A DNA stretch of 64,000 nucleotides from Dickeya lacustris (GTDB lineage Bacteria > Pseudomonadota > Gammaproteobacteria > Enterobacterales > Enterobacteriaceae): the NCBI RefSeq assembly GCF_029635795.1, contig NZ_CP114280.1, forward strand, positions 372,001 through 436,000. Reading direction: 5' to 3'. Below, piece by piece: positions 22,449 through 31,165 of the stretch. How positions within the stretch are numbered: the first letter of the stretch is position 1; each line of letters starts with the position of its first letter. A program made the translations under genes and the position numbers. A model generated the notes under the pieces. The model ran no database searches. It worked only from the letters and a program-made list of their open reading frames with translations, and had not been told where the DNA came from.

Positions 22449-23370
22449 GGGTGTGTCCCGTAACTGTTTTTTGTACAATCAGGGACATGATTTCATCACA
22501 AGAAGTGCTTTAATTTGGCTCGTTATGATTTTCCCGATGACGCTTGGGCGCTGATTTCTCCCATGCTGCCGCCTGAAAGAGGCTCTTCCCGAGGCGGGCG
22601 TCCTTACTTTGCGCACAGACATGTCATGAATGGCATATTTTGGGTGCTTTGCTCTGGCGCGCCGTGGCGGGATTTACCTGAGCGTTATGGTCAATGGAAA
22701 ACCATTTACAACCGCTTCAATCGGTGGTCTAAAGCCGGAATAATGAACAGCATTTTCAATAAATTACTCCAGATTCTGGATGAAAAAGCGCTGATTGACT
22801 GGGATGTTATCGCGCTGGATGGCAGTAACGTTCGCGCCCTGAAAGCGGCCGCTGGTGCGAAAAAACATCCCGATGAATGCGAGGACCATGGGCTGGGTCG
22901 CTCTCGCGGCGGCTTTGGCACCAAAATCCATCTGGCGACAGATGGCACAGGATTACCGCTGAGTTTTTGCCTGAGCGGTGGACAGGCCCACGAAAGCCGA
23001 TACGCGGAAACGTTGCTCAACCGGGTCGGGATTATCCGAAAAGGCGGGCACCTGAAATCACGTCCGAAAGCGGTGCTGGCGGATAAGGGTTATTCAGGTA
23101 AAAACCTTCGCATTCATTTGAAAATGAAAGGAATAAAAGCGGTTATTCCGTTTAAATCGAATGAGAAGGCCAGTCGGGACGGACGTCGTCCCCTCGAGAC
23201 ACGCGCCTGTACAAAAAACGCAATGTCGTGGAGCGTTGCTTTGCGATACTCAAAGAAAATCGCCGTATTGCCACCCGCTCGGAAAAAACCGCCAGAAACT
23301 ACCTGAGTATGCTAAAACTGGGAGCGATCAGGTTATTTTTGAAGCGGTTGTTAAGTTAAGGGACACGGCC
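22449..23370. mobile_element. IS5-family (IS427-like) element, inner copy
   Basis: 922-bp element of the same kind, inserted near the 3' end of the outer copy with TA at 22447-22448 and 23371-23372. It has the same orientation and is nearly, but not fully, identical to the outer copy. Confidence 0.88.
22515..23359 (+). pseudogene. IS5-family transposase, inner copy, frameshifted near the C-terminus
   Basis: The DDE-type transposase is continuous from MARYDFPDD through GRSRGGFGTKIHLATDG and VLADKGYSGK, but two extra bases after RRPLET shift the frame. The VVERCFAILKENRR segment, which carries the catalytic Glu, is lost and an unrelated tail ends at 23306. Both IS copies thus carry independent frameshifts. 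Confidence 0.78.
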
Positions 23371-24275
23371 TAAAACTGGGAGCGATCAGGTTATTTTTAA
23401 AGCGGTTGTTAAGTTAAGGGACACAGCCTAGGATCCCTGACATCATCTTCGACAGATGATACTATAATACTGAACTGGTCTCCCTTGATATTGGTTTTTA
23501 TTGAATTTATTTCCAGAAGTAGGAGTTCACTAACACGCAAGCCATAATTTAGCAAAAGACGACAAATTAAATAATTACGAAACTGAATTTCGCCGATAGG
23601 GAAGGGATTAAGAGGATTCGCTCGGGAACGTGAATTTGGCCTGATAATCTCGTAAAAAAACCTTACCATCTCTGGCGTTAAGCTACGGAATTGTTTATGA
23701 GATTTTTTAATTTTACTAGTTTGAAACTCCTCCCGGATCATCGATACTCGATTTGTCAATCTTGAGGAAAGACGAGACAGTTCCTTGGGAGATTCATCCA
23801 TATACCGTGGTGAAATATAAGTATTAATCATATATGTGATAAAGCGAATAACAGCATGCACATGCTTTGCATTCGTGCAACTTTGAGTAGCAGGTTTTTG
23901 GTGGCTTGCGATCCTAAGTATAGGAACACTAGATTTTCCGCATTCCAAATAATGGAAAAAAGCTTCCAACTCTTCAATAGCAATCAGAGGATTATGTCCC
24001 GACTGGTAAAAACTGAAGCAAAAAGTTACTCCATATTTATTAAACCAAAAATCATAGAAAAACTTTAGCGCCTGGAGGGTAGTTGCTTGAGTGGACACAG
24101 AACGCAAAGACAGGCGATCGACAAGAAATCTAAGTGGAAACAAAAGTGGCAGGCTTGTTTCTGAATCGACCAAAACCCACAGTCGCTTATGCGGTACAAC
24201 ATTGAGTTGAGTGACTACAAACATCATAAAGTCCTCATCAAATGCATGGATATGAAGAAAGTAACTCTTAAACAT

Positions 24276-24365
24276 AACTACTGCAATGAAAAGGTGAGTG
24301 GCGCTTTAACTACATGATTTTTAGTGGTGAGAATTGGTTCGTGAAGTAATTGTGCATTAAACAAG
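24276..24365. other. Right end of the island next to dif
   Basis: A short non-coding stretch lies between the start of the first recombinase gene and dif. It contains GGTTCGTGAAGTAAT (24336-24350), an imperfect inverse of the 9207-9223 repeat, and should include the recombinase promoter. Confidence 0.45.
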
Positions 24366-24393
24366 ATTTAACATAATATACATTATGCGAACC
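24366..24393 (-). other. dif, chromosome dimer resolution site for XerC/XerD
   Basis: The minus strand matches the 28-bp E. coli dif site at 27 positions; the only difference is in the XerC arm (TTCGC for TGCGC). On the plus strand the XerD arm ATTTAACATAA comes first, then the TATACA-type centre and the XerC arm TTATGCGAACC. XerC and XerD resolve dimeric chromosomes here at cell division, under FtsK control. The flanking Ter sites and the FtsK-orienting motifs agree with this call. Confidence 0.93.
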
Positions 24394-24429
24394 ATGGTAA
24401 GGTCAGGCAGGTTCTGGTATTCGGGCTGG

Positions 24430-24750
24430 TTAATCATCCTCGTCATCAACGGGTTCCAGCCAATGTGCCTGATAGTTCTCAGGTATCTCGGCTTTCTCAA
24501 AAAACATCTGATGATAGTAAGTTTTGCCGCGTGAGCTGATGAATGGTAACGATACGCTGCCAGGAAAAAACGCAGCACGCTCCCAACACGGCAACAGCTT
24601 CCCGCGACGTTTTAACCGCATGGCGTTATCCATCTCGGCACGTTGCGTTGAGATATGAGTAAAAAATGACATCGGCAGATCATTGAGCATGGCGTACCGG
24701 TATTGCTCTGACAACCAACGCTGGTTACGGCGGCGGATTTTATGCTTCAC
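24430..24750 (-). CDS. Hypothetical protein next to dif
   Basis: 106 residues from a GTG at 24750, chosen because AGGTGAGG lies five bases upstream; an ATG at 24870 without a good site would give 146 residues. The N-terminus is strongly basic (KHKIRRRNQRWLSEQYRYAM) and the C-terminus acidic (EPVDDEDD). I do not recognise a family. It follows the GrpB-family gene in the same direction and may be co-transcribed with it. Confidence 0.5.
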   Translation of the reverse strand: MKHKIRRRNQRWLSEQYRYAMLNDLPMSFFTHISTQRAEMDNAMRLKRRGKLLPCWERAAFFPGSVSLPFISSRGKTYYHQMFFEKAEIPENYQAHWLEPVDDEDD

Positions 24751-24891
24751 TGTTTCCTCACCTTTAATAAATAACCGGAGATATTCTTGAACGGCACTAT
24801 GACACTGCCGCGCCGGATTAGCCCCAAGGCCAGTAATTATAACTGTACGTATCACCATTCCTGTATTCATCGAACGGCACCGATAATATCG

Positions 24892-25392
24892 CTATAGTGA
24901 CATCTCAAGAATGCGTCTAATAAATGGCTTTTTTTTGTCTAGATACTCTTTTATGCCATCTTGATTTTCTGACTCGAGTTTCAATTTCAGTGCCTGATAA
25001 GACTGCCGGATATCCGTGTTAGCGATCAGCACATCGCGAAATTTTAACATGGCATGTATTTGCGCATGTCCTGTAAGGCAGACATGGATTTTATGCGTTC
25101 TTACACCACGAAAATCTCGTTTATAAAAATAATGCCCGGACGAGAGATCGCGTCCTCTGACATATCCACACCCCATCAAATAGTCATCAAGCGCTACATC
25201 ACAAAGACCCGGAGTTATCTCAACTAAAAGGTCTATTTCAGGTTTGGCGGCAAGCCCCGGAACTGCTGTGCTACCCACATGGTAGATAGCGACCAATTTG
25301 TCACCAAAAGCGGGGGTAATGCGTTTGCATTCAGCAATAAACATTGCAGGCCACTGCGCATTATATGCAGTGATTTTACTGGTTAATGCCAT
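24892..25392 (-). CDS. GrpB-family (UPF0157) nucleotidyltransferase-fold protein
   Basis: 166-residue protein beginning MALTSKITAYN. The ATG at 25392 has AGGAG about ten bases upstream. The segment IYHVGSTAVPGLAAKPEIDLLVEI is the GrpB/UPF0157 signature, with the GS and D-x-D-like residues of the nucleotidyltransferase fold. KIHVCL and the FRDVLIAN region also fit the family. The substrate is unknown. It lies just downstream of a GNAT acetyltransferase gene in the same direction. Confidence 0.85.
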   Translation of the reverse strand: MALTSKITAYNAQWPAMFIAECKRITPAFGDKLVAIYHVGSTAVPGLAAKPEIDLLVEITPGLCDVALDDYLMGCGYVRGRDLSSGHYFYKRDFRGVRTHKIHVCLTGHAQIHAMLKFRDVLIANTDIRQSYQALKLKLESENQDGIKEYLDKKKPFIRRILEMSL

Positions 25393-25420
25393 ATCACCGT
25401 TTCTCCTATAGATTGATGGG

Positions 25421-25918
25421 TTAATATGAGGACAATCGTTTTTCCAGTCTGAGAATACCTGTCTTTTCATCAACCAGAATAAAGCCGTGGCGATAATACA
25501 GTGCTAATGCCGGGTTATTAATAAAAACACAAAGTCGAAGCCAGCATAGCTGTTGTTGTTGACATGTCGACTCAATCGTCTCTAGCGCCCATTTACCTAT
25601 ACCGTAATTATGCCATTTAGGATAAAGCTGTAAGTCTTTTATCCAGCAAAATGAAGCATCGATATCAATTTTCAGGCAAAAAAATCCGACAATCTCATCA
25701 TTGTAGTAAATCGTGGTGGTGTTATTCGTTATTAATGTCTCGCGGTAGTGTTCTGCGTCCCACAAGAGCGCATGCTGTTGATAATACGTCATCATATTAT
25801 GCTGACTTAAGCGCTCCATCATACGAAACTCATTTTCATTGGTTATTGAAAGCCGCAGAAAAGAGAGGTCTGCCAATCCATGCGAATTGTTGTCTGATCT
25901 ATTTTGTCCTGACATCAT
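25421..25918 (-). CDS. GNAT-family N-acetyltransferase
   Basis: About 165 residues from the ATG at 25918; 25954 is another possible start and the frame is open much further upstream, over DNA that also holds the ydfG promoter. The C-terminal half has the GNAT core: DEIVGFFCLKID, LQLYPKWHNYGIGKWALETIE (the acetyl-CoA loop, Q/R-x-x-G-x-G/A-like) and LCVFINNPALALYYRHGFILV. The substrate cannot be predicted. It precedes the GrpB-family gene by 28 bases and both probably form one unit. Confidence 0.78.
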   Translation of the reverse strand: MMSGQNRSDNNSHGLADLSFLRLSITNENEFRMMERLSQHNMMTYYQQHALLWDAEHYRETLITNNTTTIYYNDEIVGFFCLKIDIDASFCWIKDLQLYPKWHNYGIGKWALETIESTCQQQQLCWLRLCVFINNPALALYYRHGFILVDEKTGILRLEKRLSSY

Positions 25919-26215
25919 ATGACTCAATATTGCCACGAATACTGGATATCTCATATTGCAGCGACTGCAGCACGGACAGCAACCCCTACCCCATTTTTTA
26001 ATGGCGGCCGCAGCCTCGCCAGGACAGATTGTAAATGTTGCAACACAATGAATTATCACGTGAAGCATGACGAAAAAACGGCGAAGACATAGAGACAACC
26101 CGCAAGTTGCGGTATGCTGCGATAATTGTTGCAGCATACCTCCGGCAAGGCTTGCAGAAAGTGCGATGCCGGGAGATATAACAGAATATGCAGTCAAATC
26201 AATGAGGGAAACGAA

Positions 26216-26965
26216 ATGATCATTTTTGTCACTGGTGCTACGGCAGGATTTGGTGAAGCCATTACCCGACGCTTTATTCAGGAAGGCCATAAAGTGATCG
26301 CCGGTGGTCGCCGTCAAGAGCGGCTGGATGCGCTTCAAGCGGAGTTCGGTGAGGCGTTACTGCCATTATGCCTTGATGTGCGCGATCGTCTGGCTATCGA
26401 ACGAGTCATTGCCGAGTTACCCGAAAACTGGCGCAACATTGATGTATTGGTTAATAACGCGGGCCTGGCACTTGGCCTGGAACCGGCACACAGAGCCAGT
26501 GTTGACGAATGGGAAACCATGATTGACACCAACAATAAAGGTTTGGTCTTTATGACACATGCGCTATTGCCAGAGATGGTAAAACGCAACCAGGGTCATA
26601 TTATCAATATCGGTTCCACTGCCGGGAACTGGCCTTATATGGGGGGAAATGTCTATGGGGCCAGCAAAGCGTTTGTACGCCAGTTTAGCTTAGGTTTACG
26701 CGCCGATCTTTCTGGTACTAAAGTGCGAGTCACCAATATTGAGCCGGGTTTAGTGGGTGGTACGGAGTTCTCCTCCGTACGTTTTAAAGGTGATGAAAAT
26801 AAAGTGAGCCAGACATATGACAAAACGGACCCGCTGACAGCGACAGATGTGGCGGAAGCTGTATTTTGGGTAGCTGCCCTCCCCGCTCACGTCAACATCA
26901 ATACACTGGAAATGATGCCTGTTAATCAGACATATGGTGGTTTGAAAGTAAACCGTGATGAATAA
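26216..26965 (+). CDS. ydfG: NADP-dependent 3-hydroxy acid dehydrogenase, SDR family
   Basis: 249-residue short-chain dehydrogenase, very close to E. coli YdfG, which oxidises serine, threonine and other 3-hydroxy acids and reduces malonic semialdehyde. The NADP site TGATAGFGE is at residues 6-14, the NNAG motif is present (VLVNNAGLALG), and the catalytic Ser and the YxxxK motif are in NIGSTAG and YGASK. The ATG at 26216 follows GAGGGA; the longer open frame upstream is not needed. It is the first conserved gene transcribed away from dif. Confidence 0.93.
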   Translation: MIIFVTGATAGFGEAITRRFIQEGHKVIAGGRRQERLDALQAEFGEALLPLCLDVRDRLAIERVIAELPENWRNIDVLVNNAGLALGLEPAHRASVDEWETMIDTNNKGLVFMTHALLPEMVKRNQGHIINIGSTAGNWPYMGGNVYGASKAFVRQFSLGLRADLSGTKVRVTNIEPGLVGGTEFSSVRFKGDENKVSQTYDKTDPLTATDVAEAVFWVAALPAHVNINTLEMMPVNQTYGGLKVNRDE

Positions 26966-27409
26966 CGGGCGAATTGCTTAAGCCCCCGTAATAAAAAGAT
27001 AATTTAGAACACCGGCGCACAACGGTGTTCTAAATGAACGGTAAAAAGTTATAATGAACCGATTTTCGTCATAGATACGTGGTGTTTATCAACGTTATGG
27101 CAGGCGGTTCGCTGGAGATACATCGAAGATTTATTGATTTTCCCTGATTATTCAATTTGTTACTCTTTTCAGGGCAAGTCCGCTTCAGTTGCAGTGAAAG
27201 TCTTATTGCACTGTCGTGGCTCCGGTGTACCCTATGTTCAGCGTTCGATTTCAGTGAGACTATACTATTTATTCTGCGGGGCATCCGCGACTTACGGTGG
27301 GTATATCGCCACAGTGTAAGTGAAGCAGCCTCACTTGAATGAAGAATATTAATAGTTTTATGCATCGATCGTTTTTGTACTAATCGAGATAGTCCAGTCT
27401 GGGTGAAAC
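26966..27409. other. Spacer between ydfG and ynfB
   Basis: Besides a hairpin after ydfG, I see no gene in these 444 bases. Short open frames on both strands lack ribosome sites and family resemblance. The ynfB promoter should lie at its right end. Confidence 0.55.
27006..27031 (+). terminator. Hairpin downstream of ydfG
   Basis: A perfect 9-bp stem, AGAACACCG with CGGTGTTCT, has an 8-base loop. No strong T run follows, so termination may be weak. Confidence 0.55.
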
Positions 27410-27766
27410 ATGCAGAAAAAAACACGTAAACTCTTTCTTCTCATTACTTCGTCATTGTTTAGCCTGAGTGTCTGGCACTCAGCTCAGGCCGCACAGCACA
27501 TCATTATTGATAATGGCAACAGTGCATTATCAAGAGAGGAAGCTCGTGAAAACAGTGAAGACTGGAATGAAAAACGCGCGCTACGCAGCAAGATCAACAA
27601 ACATCTTGAAAAGCGTGTAGATAAAGCAGACAGAGATTTTGATAAAGCTGAAATGGCTGAAGCGCTGGAAGAAAAATGTAAAGCCAGCTCTAACTTCAAC
27701 GCCTATTGGGAAGCCAGTTCCTCACGCTGCCTTGATCGCCGCACCGGTCGTCAGGTAACGCCTTAA
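27410..27766 (+). CDS. ynfB: Secreted YnfB-family (DUF1283) protein
   Basis: 118-residue periplasmic protein. The signal peptide KKTRKLFLLITSSLFSLSVWHSAQA is followed by a mature part that matches E. coli YnfB (IIDNGNSALSREEA, WNEKRALRSKINKHLEKR, CKASSNFNAYWEASSSRCLDRRTGR). The function is unknown. The charged central region is longer than in E. coli. It is a single gene with a good terminator. Confidence 0.88.
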   Translation: MQKKTRKLFLLITSSLFSLSVWHSAQAAQHIIIDNGNSALSREEARENSEDWNEKRALRSKINKHLEKRVDKADRDFDKAEMAEALEEKCKASSNFNAYWEASSSRCLDRRTGRQVTP

Positions 27767-27799
27767 TTTCGCGACAGTTTTGCGATAATGTAGTGAATA

Positions 27800-27836
27800 G
27801 ATTGCAGTGCCGCAGTATGCACTGCAATCTTTTTCT
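27800..27836 (+). terminator. Rho-independent terminator of ynfB
   Basis: GATTGCAGTG and CACTGCAATC form a 10-bp stem with a 10-base loop, followed by TTTTTCTTT. Confidence 0.88.
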
Positions 27837-27953
27837 TTAGCGTGGAATATCGAAGATACAAGACAATCAATAACATAACGGGCTTGTCTTGCTAAGGAAT
27901 GGCCATACGTTTCTGACGTCTGCCCCTGTTTGAGGAACAGACGCAATCATGTG

Positions 27954-28625
27954 TTAAAACGAGTCGGAAATAGCCGATAGATCAATATAATGCGATAAAT
28001 CTCGTTGTTCAGCGCGCGGTAGATACGGCAGCTCGCCTAATTGCGGTGCAGAAATTTTTTCACGTAGCGCATGAATGATTTCCGCATAATTGGCAAGACC
28101 GGGATTGATGCGATTCGCCACCCACCCGACCAGCGGCAGACCATCGTTAATAATTGCTTGCGCGGTGAGTAACGCATGGTTAATACACCCAAGCTTAATC
28201 CCCACCACCAGCACAACGGGCAACTGCTCTTGCACGACCCATTCAGAATAAGTGCGCATGTCATTCATTAGAGTACGCCAGCCGCCACTCCCCTCAACAA
28301 TGACCATGTCCGCCATAGTGTTGAGTTCATTTAGCCCTTCGGTCATGGCGCAATAGTTAATTTTCAGCTCACTGGCACTGATTTCATCCTCCGGTAACGC
28401 AACCGGATTGACCTGCTCATAACGCAGCGGCACGGATGACGCTTCTAATAGGATTAGCGCATCTTTGTTGCGTAACCCGTCTTCTGTCTCTACACTGCCT
28501 TTGGCAACAGGTTTATAACCGACCACCGTTTTGCCTGTGTTCGTCAGCGCTTGCAATAACGCTTTCGATACCACAGTTTTTCCTACAGCCGTATCAGTTC
28601 CTGTAACAAACATACGCTTTAACAT
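27954..28625 (-). CDS. bioD: Dethiobiotin synthetase paralogue (BioD2/YnfK type)
   Basis: 223-residue ATP-dependent dethiobiotin synthetase. The P-loop GTDTAVGKT is at residues 8-16; VEGSGGWRTLMND and VGIKLGCINHALLT carry the substrate and phosphate-binding segments. The classical GGxxxP motif reads GSGGWRTL here, as in the YnfK/BioD2 paralogue next to mlc in E. coli, so it is called the paralogue rather than the bio-operon copy. It lies downstream of mlc in the same direction, 181 bases away. Confidence 0.88.
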   Translation of the reverse strand: MLKRMFVTGTDTAVGKTVVSKALLQALTNTGKTVVGYKPVAKGSVETEDGLRNKDALILLEASSVPLRYEQVNPVALPEDEISASELKINYCAMTEGLNELNTMADMVIVEGSGGWRTLMNDMRTYSEWVVQEQLPVVLVVGIKLGCINHALLTAQAIINDGLPLVGWVANRINPGLANYAEIIHALREKISAPQLGELPYLPRAEQRDLSHYIDLSAISDSF

Positions 28626-28806
28626 GAAAACACCACTCCGGCAGGCCCCACCTGAAAGACAAACCTCAAAAAACTTGCTTATGAAGAATAAAGTCTAGGG
28701 GATGCCCCGGTAATGCAGCTTGCGTTAGCGCAAGGTTTTGTCGGTCAGTGAGGTGACAGGGCCTAGCGATGACCCTGAACAGGAAAATGTGAAGAGCGTC
28801 AAAGAA

Positions 28807-30024
28807 TCAACCTTGCAGCAATTTAACCAACAGTGAACCGTTATAGAGCGCATCTTTAATCAATGCGGCTCCAGGCACGGTGCCTTGATTGTAAAAATAG
28901 GTCGAGATGACCTGAAGATCATGACTATATGCAGGCAGGGCCTGACGGCGGATACAGTCAATAATCGCGGGGTACAGAATGTCGGCAGCCTGATTGAGCG
29001 GTGAGCCGATGAGAATTTTTTCGGGATTGAACAAATTCACCATGATAGCGGCAATACGACCCACATTATTCCCCACATCAACAATAATATCTTTTGCCAG
29101 CGGGTCATTCTGCAAGGCGGCTTCACACAACGACTCCACGGTGAGTGGCGAACCGTGAAGCTGCGAACTCATCGAGCCTTTTAAGCGTTGCTGTGCCAGT
29201 TCCAGTATGTTGTCGATACTGGCAACCGTTTCAAGACATCCATGATTGCCGCAGTAACAGCGCTTTCCGTAGGGATCAACCTGAGTGTGACCGATTTCAA
29301 CCAATGTGCGGCTACCGGCGTGCAACAGTCTTCCTCCGGTAATAATTCCGGCCCCGACATTGTGATCAATGACGATTTGAATCGCGTTCTGGCATCCTCG
29401 CGAAGCACCAAACAGTGCCTCAGCCATCGTCCATGCACAAATATCGTGCTGTAAATAGACCGGTACTCCCGTTCGTAACGCCAGGGCGGGCCCTATTGCC
29501 ATCTCTTCTACATCATAAAATGGCATACGATGGATAACGCCGGTCGCGGAATCAACGATACCAGGAGAGGTTATGGCTATAGCGGTCAGGCGCTCGAGTT
29601 CACGCTGATGACGAATAAAAAAATGGTCGATTTCATTTAAAATCCGCTCCTGAAGCGGCTGCGGATGTTCACGTGGTAAGTCTACGGTTTCCTCAACCAC
29701 TAAACGCCCGCTTAAATCGCGCAAAGCCAGCGTCATTATCAAATGACTAATGCGCACGGACAGGTAATGCCAGGCTTCGGTATCTAACACCAGGCCGATT
29801 GCCGGGCGGCCACGGCTACCCATCTCCTGATATTCCGTTTCCTTGACCAAATGCGCTTCCATCAACTCGCGCACAATTTTGGTAATACTGGCAGGGGCTA
29901 GCTGGGCTTGTTTGGATAATTCAATGCGGGAGATGGGGCCATATTCATCAATCAGCCGATAAACGCCCCCGGCATTCATCTGTTTTATCTGATCGATGTG
30001 TCCCGGCTGACCACTGGAAATCAC
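28807..30024 (-). CDS. mlc: Mlc, ROK-family repressor of sugar uptake genes
   Basis: 405-residue regulator, highly similar to E. coli Mlc. The N-terminal winged helix (GPISRIELSKQAQLAPASITKIVRELMEA) binds DNA. The ROK domain follows, with the structural zinc site in EIGHTQVDPYGKRCYCGNHGC. Mlc represses ptsG, ptsHI, manXYZ and malT, and is released when unphosphorylated EIICB-Glc sequesters it at the membrane. It starts with GTG, as in E. coli, with AGGAG upstream. The order bioD2-mlc-ynfL-ynfM is that of E. coli. Confidence 0.94.
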   Translation of the reverse strand: MISSGQPGHIDQIKQMNAGGVYRLIDEYGPISRIELSKQAQLAPASITKIVRELMEAHLVKETEYQEMGSRGRPAIGLVLDTEAWHYLSVRISHLIMTLALRDLSGRLVVEETVDLPREHPQPLQERILNEIDHFFIRHQRELERLTAIAITSPGIVDSATGVIHRMPFYDVEEMAIGPALALRTGVPVYLQHDICAWTMAEALFGASRGCQNAIQIVIDHNVGAGIITGGRLLHAGSRTLVEIGHTQVDPYGKRCYCGNHGCLETVASIDNILELAQQRLKGSMSSQLHGSPLTVESLCEAALQNDPLAKDIIVDVGNNVGRIAAIMVNLFNPEKILIGSPLNQAADILYPAIIDCIRRQALPAYSHDLQVISTYFYNQGTVPGAALIKDALYNGSLLVKLLQG

Positions 30025-30141
30025 TCTGAAACGGCTCCTGCGATTAAGCGTAATTGGGTATTTTTCACGCTGTAAAATAAAAAACTGCGGATATGGTGGA
30101 GCTTTTGCTAATGCCCGTCAATTATTTGATTCAATGTGTGA

Positions 30142-31056
30142 TTAAACGCACATATTTTTCGTCGAACTGGCGAGCATCAGCGTGATAAGTGTCTGTGCTG
30201 CGGTATTGAGCGGCCGCTGACGATGGGACACGAGCCACATTTCACTGATAGCATCGCCTTCGTACAACGAGAGATAGCGCACGCCGTCAACCTGGATGCG
30301 GCAAAACGAGGCTGGAAGTAATGACACGCCCAGTCCGGCTGAAACCAAGCCGATAATGGTCATGGCCTCACCGACTTCCTGAGTGATGTAAGGGGTAATG
30401 CCGTATTTTTTCAGTAATGTCAGTACCTCATCATATAGCGCTGTACCGACCTCCCGGGCAAAAAAAACGAAAGGCTCCTGGGCTAACTGCTGGATACTGA
30501 TCTTCCCGGTAGGCATTGTCGCCAGCGGGTGCTCTTCATGTACAACCGCTACCATGGGTTCGTGTAGCAGCAGTTGGTGATGCAACATCTCCGGCAGAGG
30601 ATTGTTACGCATTACGCCAAGATCCAACTTGCCATCAAGCAGAGGCGCGATTTGTTGCTTGGTGTTGATTTCCTGCATTTGAATATGAACTTCAGGATAA
30701 CGCTGGCGAAACTGCAATAGCCCTCGCGATACGGGCTTAACAAAGGGTGCTGATGACGTAAACCCGATATTCAACTCGCCTATTTCGCCTCGCTGGATAC
30801 GCCGCGTACGCTCTGCCGCCTGATTGACCTGATGGATGATAGCCCAGGCTTCTTTTAGAAACTGCGCCCCGGCTTGCGTGAGCCGGACGTTGCGGTTATT
30901 GCGCTCAAACAGCTGTGCGCCGAGTTGCGCTTCCAGTATTTGTATCTGCTGGCTTAACGGTGGCTGGGAGATATGCAGCTTCTCCGCTGCTCGTCCGAAA
31001 TGAAGTTCTTCTGCAACGGCGATGAAGTAGCGTAAGTGCCTTAGTTCAATATTCAT
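30142..31056 (-). CDS. ynfL: LysR-family regulator YnfL
   Basis: 304-residue LysR-type regulator. The N-terminal HTH covers residues 4-63 (LRHLRYFIAVAEELHFGRAAEKLHISQPPLSQQIQILEAQLG) and an effector-binding domain follows. It is divergent from ynfM, as in E. coli, and presumably controls it. The 109-bp AT-rich spacer should hold its binding site. Confidence 0.88.
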   Translation of the reverse strand: MNIELRHLRYFIAVAEELHFGRAAEKLHISQPPLSQQIQILEAQLGAQLFERNNRNVRLTQAGAQFLKEAWAIIHQVNQAAERTRRIQRGEIGELNIGFTSSAPFVKPVSRGLLQFRQRYPEVHIQMQEINTKQQIAPLLDGKLDLGVMRNNPLPEMLHHQLLLHEPMVAVVHEEHPLATMPTGKISIQQLAQEPFVFFAREVGTALYDEVLTLLKKYGITPYITQEVGEAMTIIGLVSAGLGVSLLPASFCRIQVDGVRYLSLYEGDAISEMWLVSHRQRPLNTAAQTLITLMLASSTKNMCV

Positions 31057-31165
31057 ATTTTTAAAATATCAATTCTGTTTATTAATATATTATACAAAAT
31101 AATCTCCCTAATCCTATGATGCACGCACTGATGTTATTGCCGTATTTCCCGGATAAGGATTGATT

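Larger units (their letters stand above)
21649..23417 (+). pseudogene. IS5-family transposase, outer copy, frameshifted and interrupted
   Basis: Encoded by 21649-22448 and 23373-23417. It starts MARYDFPDDAWALISPMLPP. Two extra As in the run near 21993 shift the frame after AAAGAKK compared with the inner copy, and the inner IS then splits the end of the gene (NYLSML/KLGAIRLFLKRLLS). It cannot give a full transposase without frameshifting. Confidence 0.8.
21583..23428. mobile_element. IS5-family (IS427-like) element, outer copy, interrupted by a second copy
   Basis: The ends are imperfect inverted repeats (GGGTGTGTCCCGTAACT on the left, the complement of AGTTAAGGGACACAGCC on the right), flanked by TA at 21581-21582 and 23429-23430, the target duplication of the IS427 group. 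Without the inner copy and its extra TA it is 922 bp. It lies inside the first recombinase gene. Confidence 0.88.
21003..24275 (-). pseudogene. Tyrosine recombinase, first of the module, split by nested IS elements
   Basis: The N-terminal part is at 23431-24275 and the C-terminal part at 21003-21582. Removing the IS block and one copy of the TA duplication rejoins them in frame (DDVRDPRKRLPTLKN across the junction) and gives a 474-residue recombinase. Box I is YGLRVSELLLLE. Box II PHVTRHTWAY (HxxR) and the Tyr of MPDLYARRF are on the C-terminal fragment. The gene was therefore intact until insertion and heads the coupled recombinase operon. The insertion probably also lowers expression of the two downstream recombinases unless a new promoter drives them. 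Confidence 0.85.

Noticed and set aside
16663..24275. Firm assignment of the recombinase module to the gamma-mobile-trio or Tn554 family
   Set aside because: Gene sizes and order are suggestive, but I cannot compare the proteins with those families here, so no gene symbols were given.
27069..27425. 118-codon open frame on the minus strand upstream of ynfB
   Set aside because: It overlaps the ynfB start, lacks a ribosome site and has no recognisable composition.
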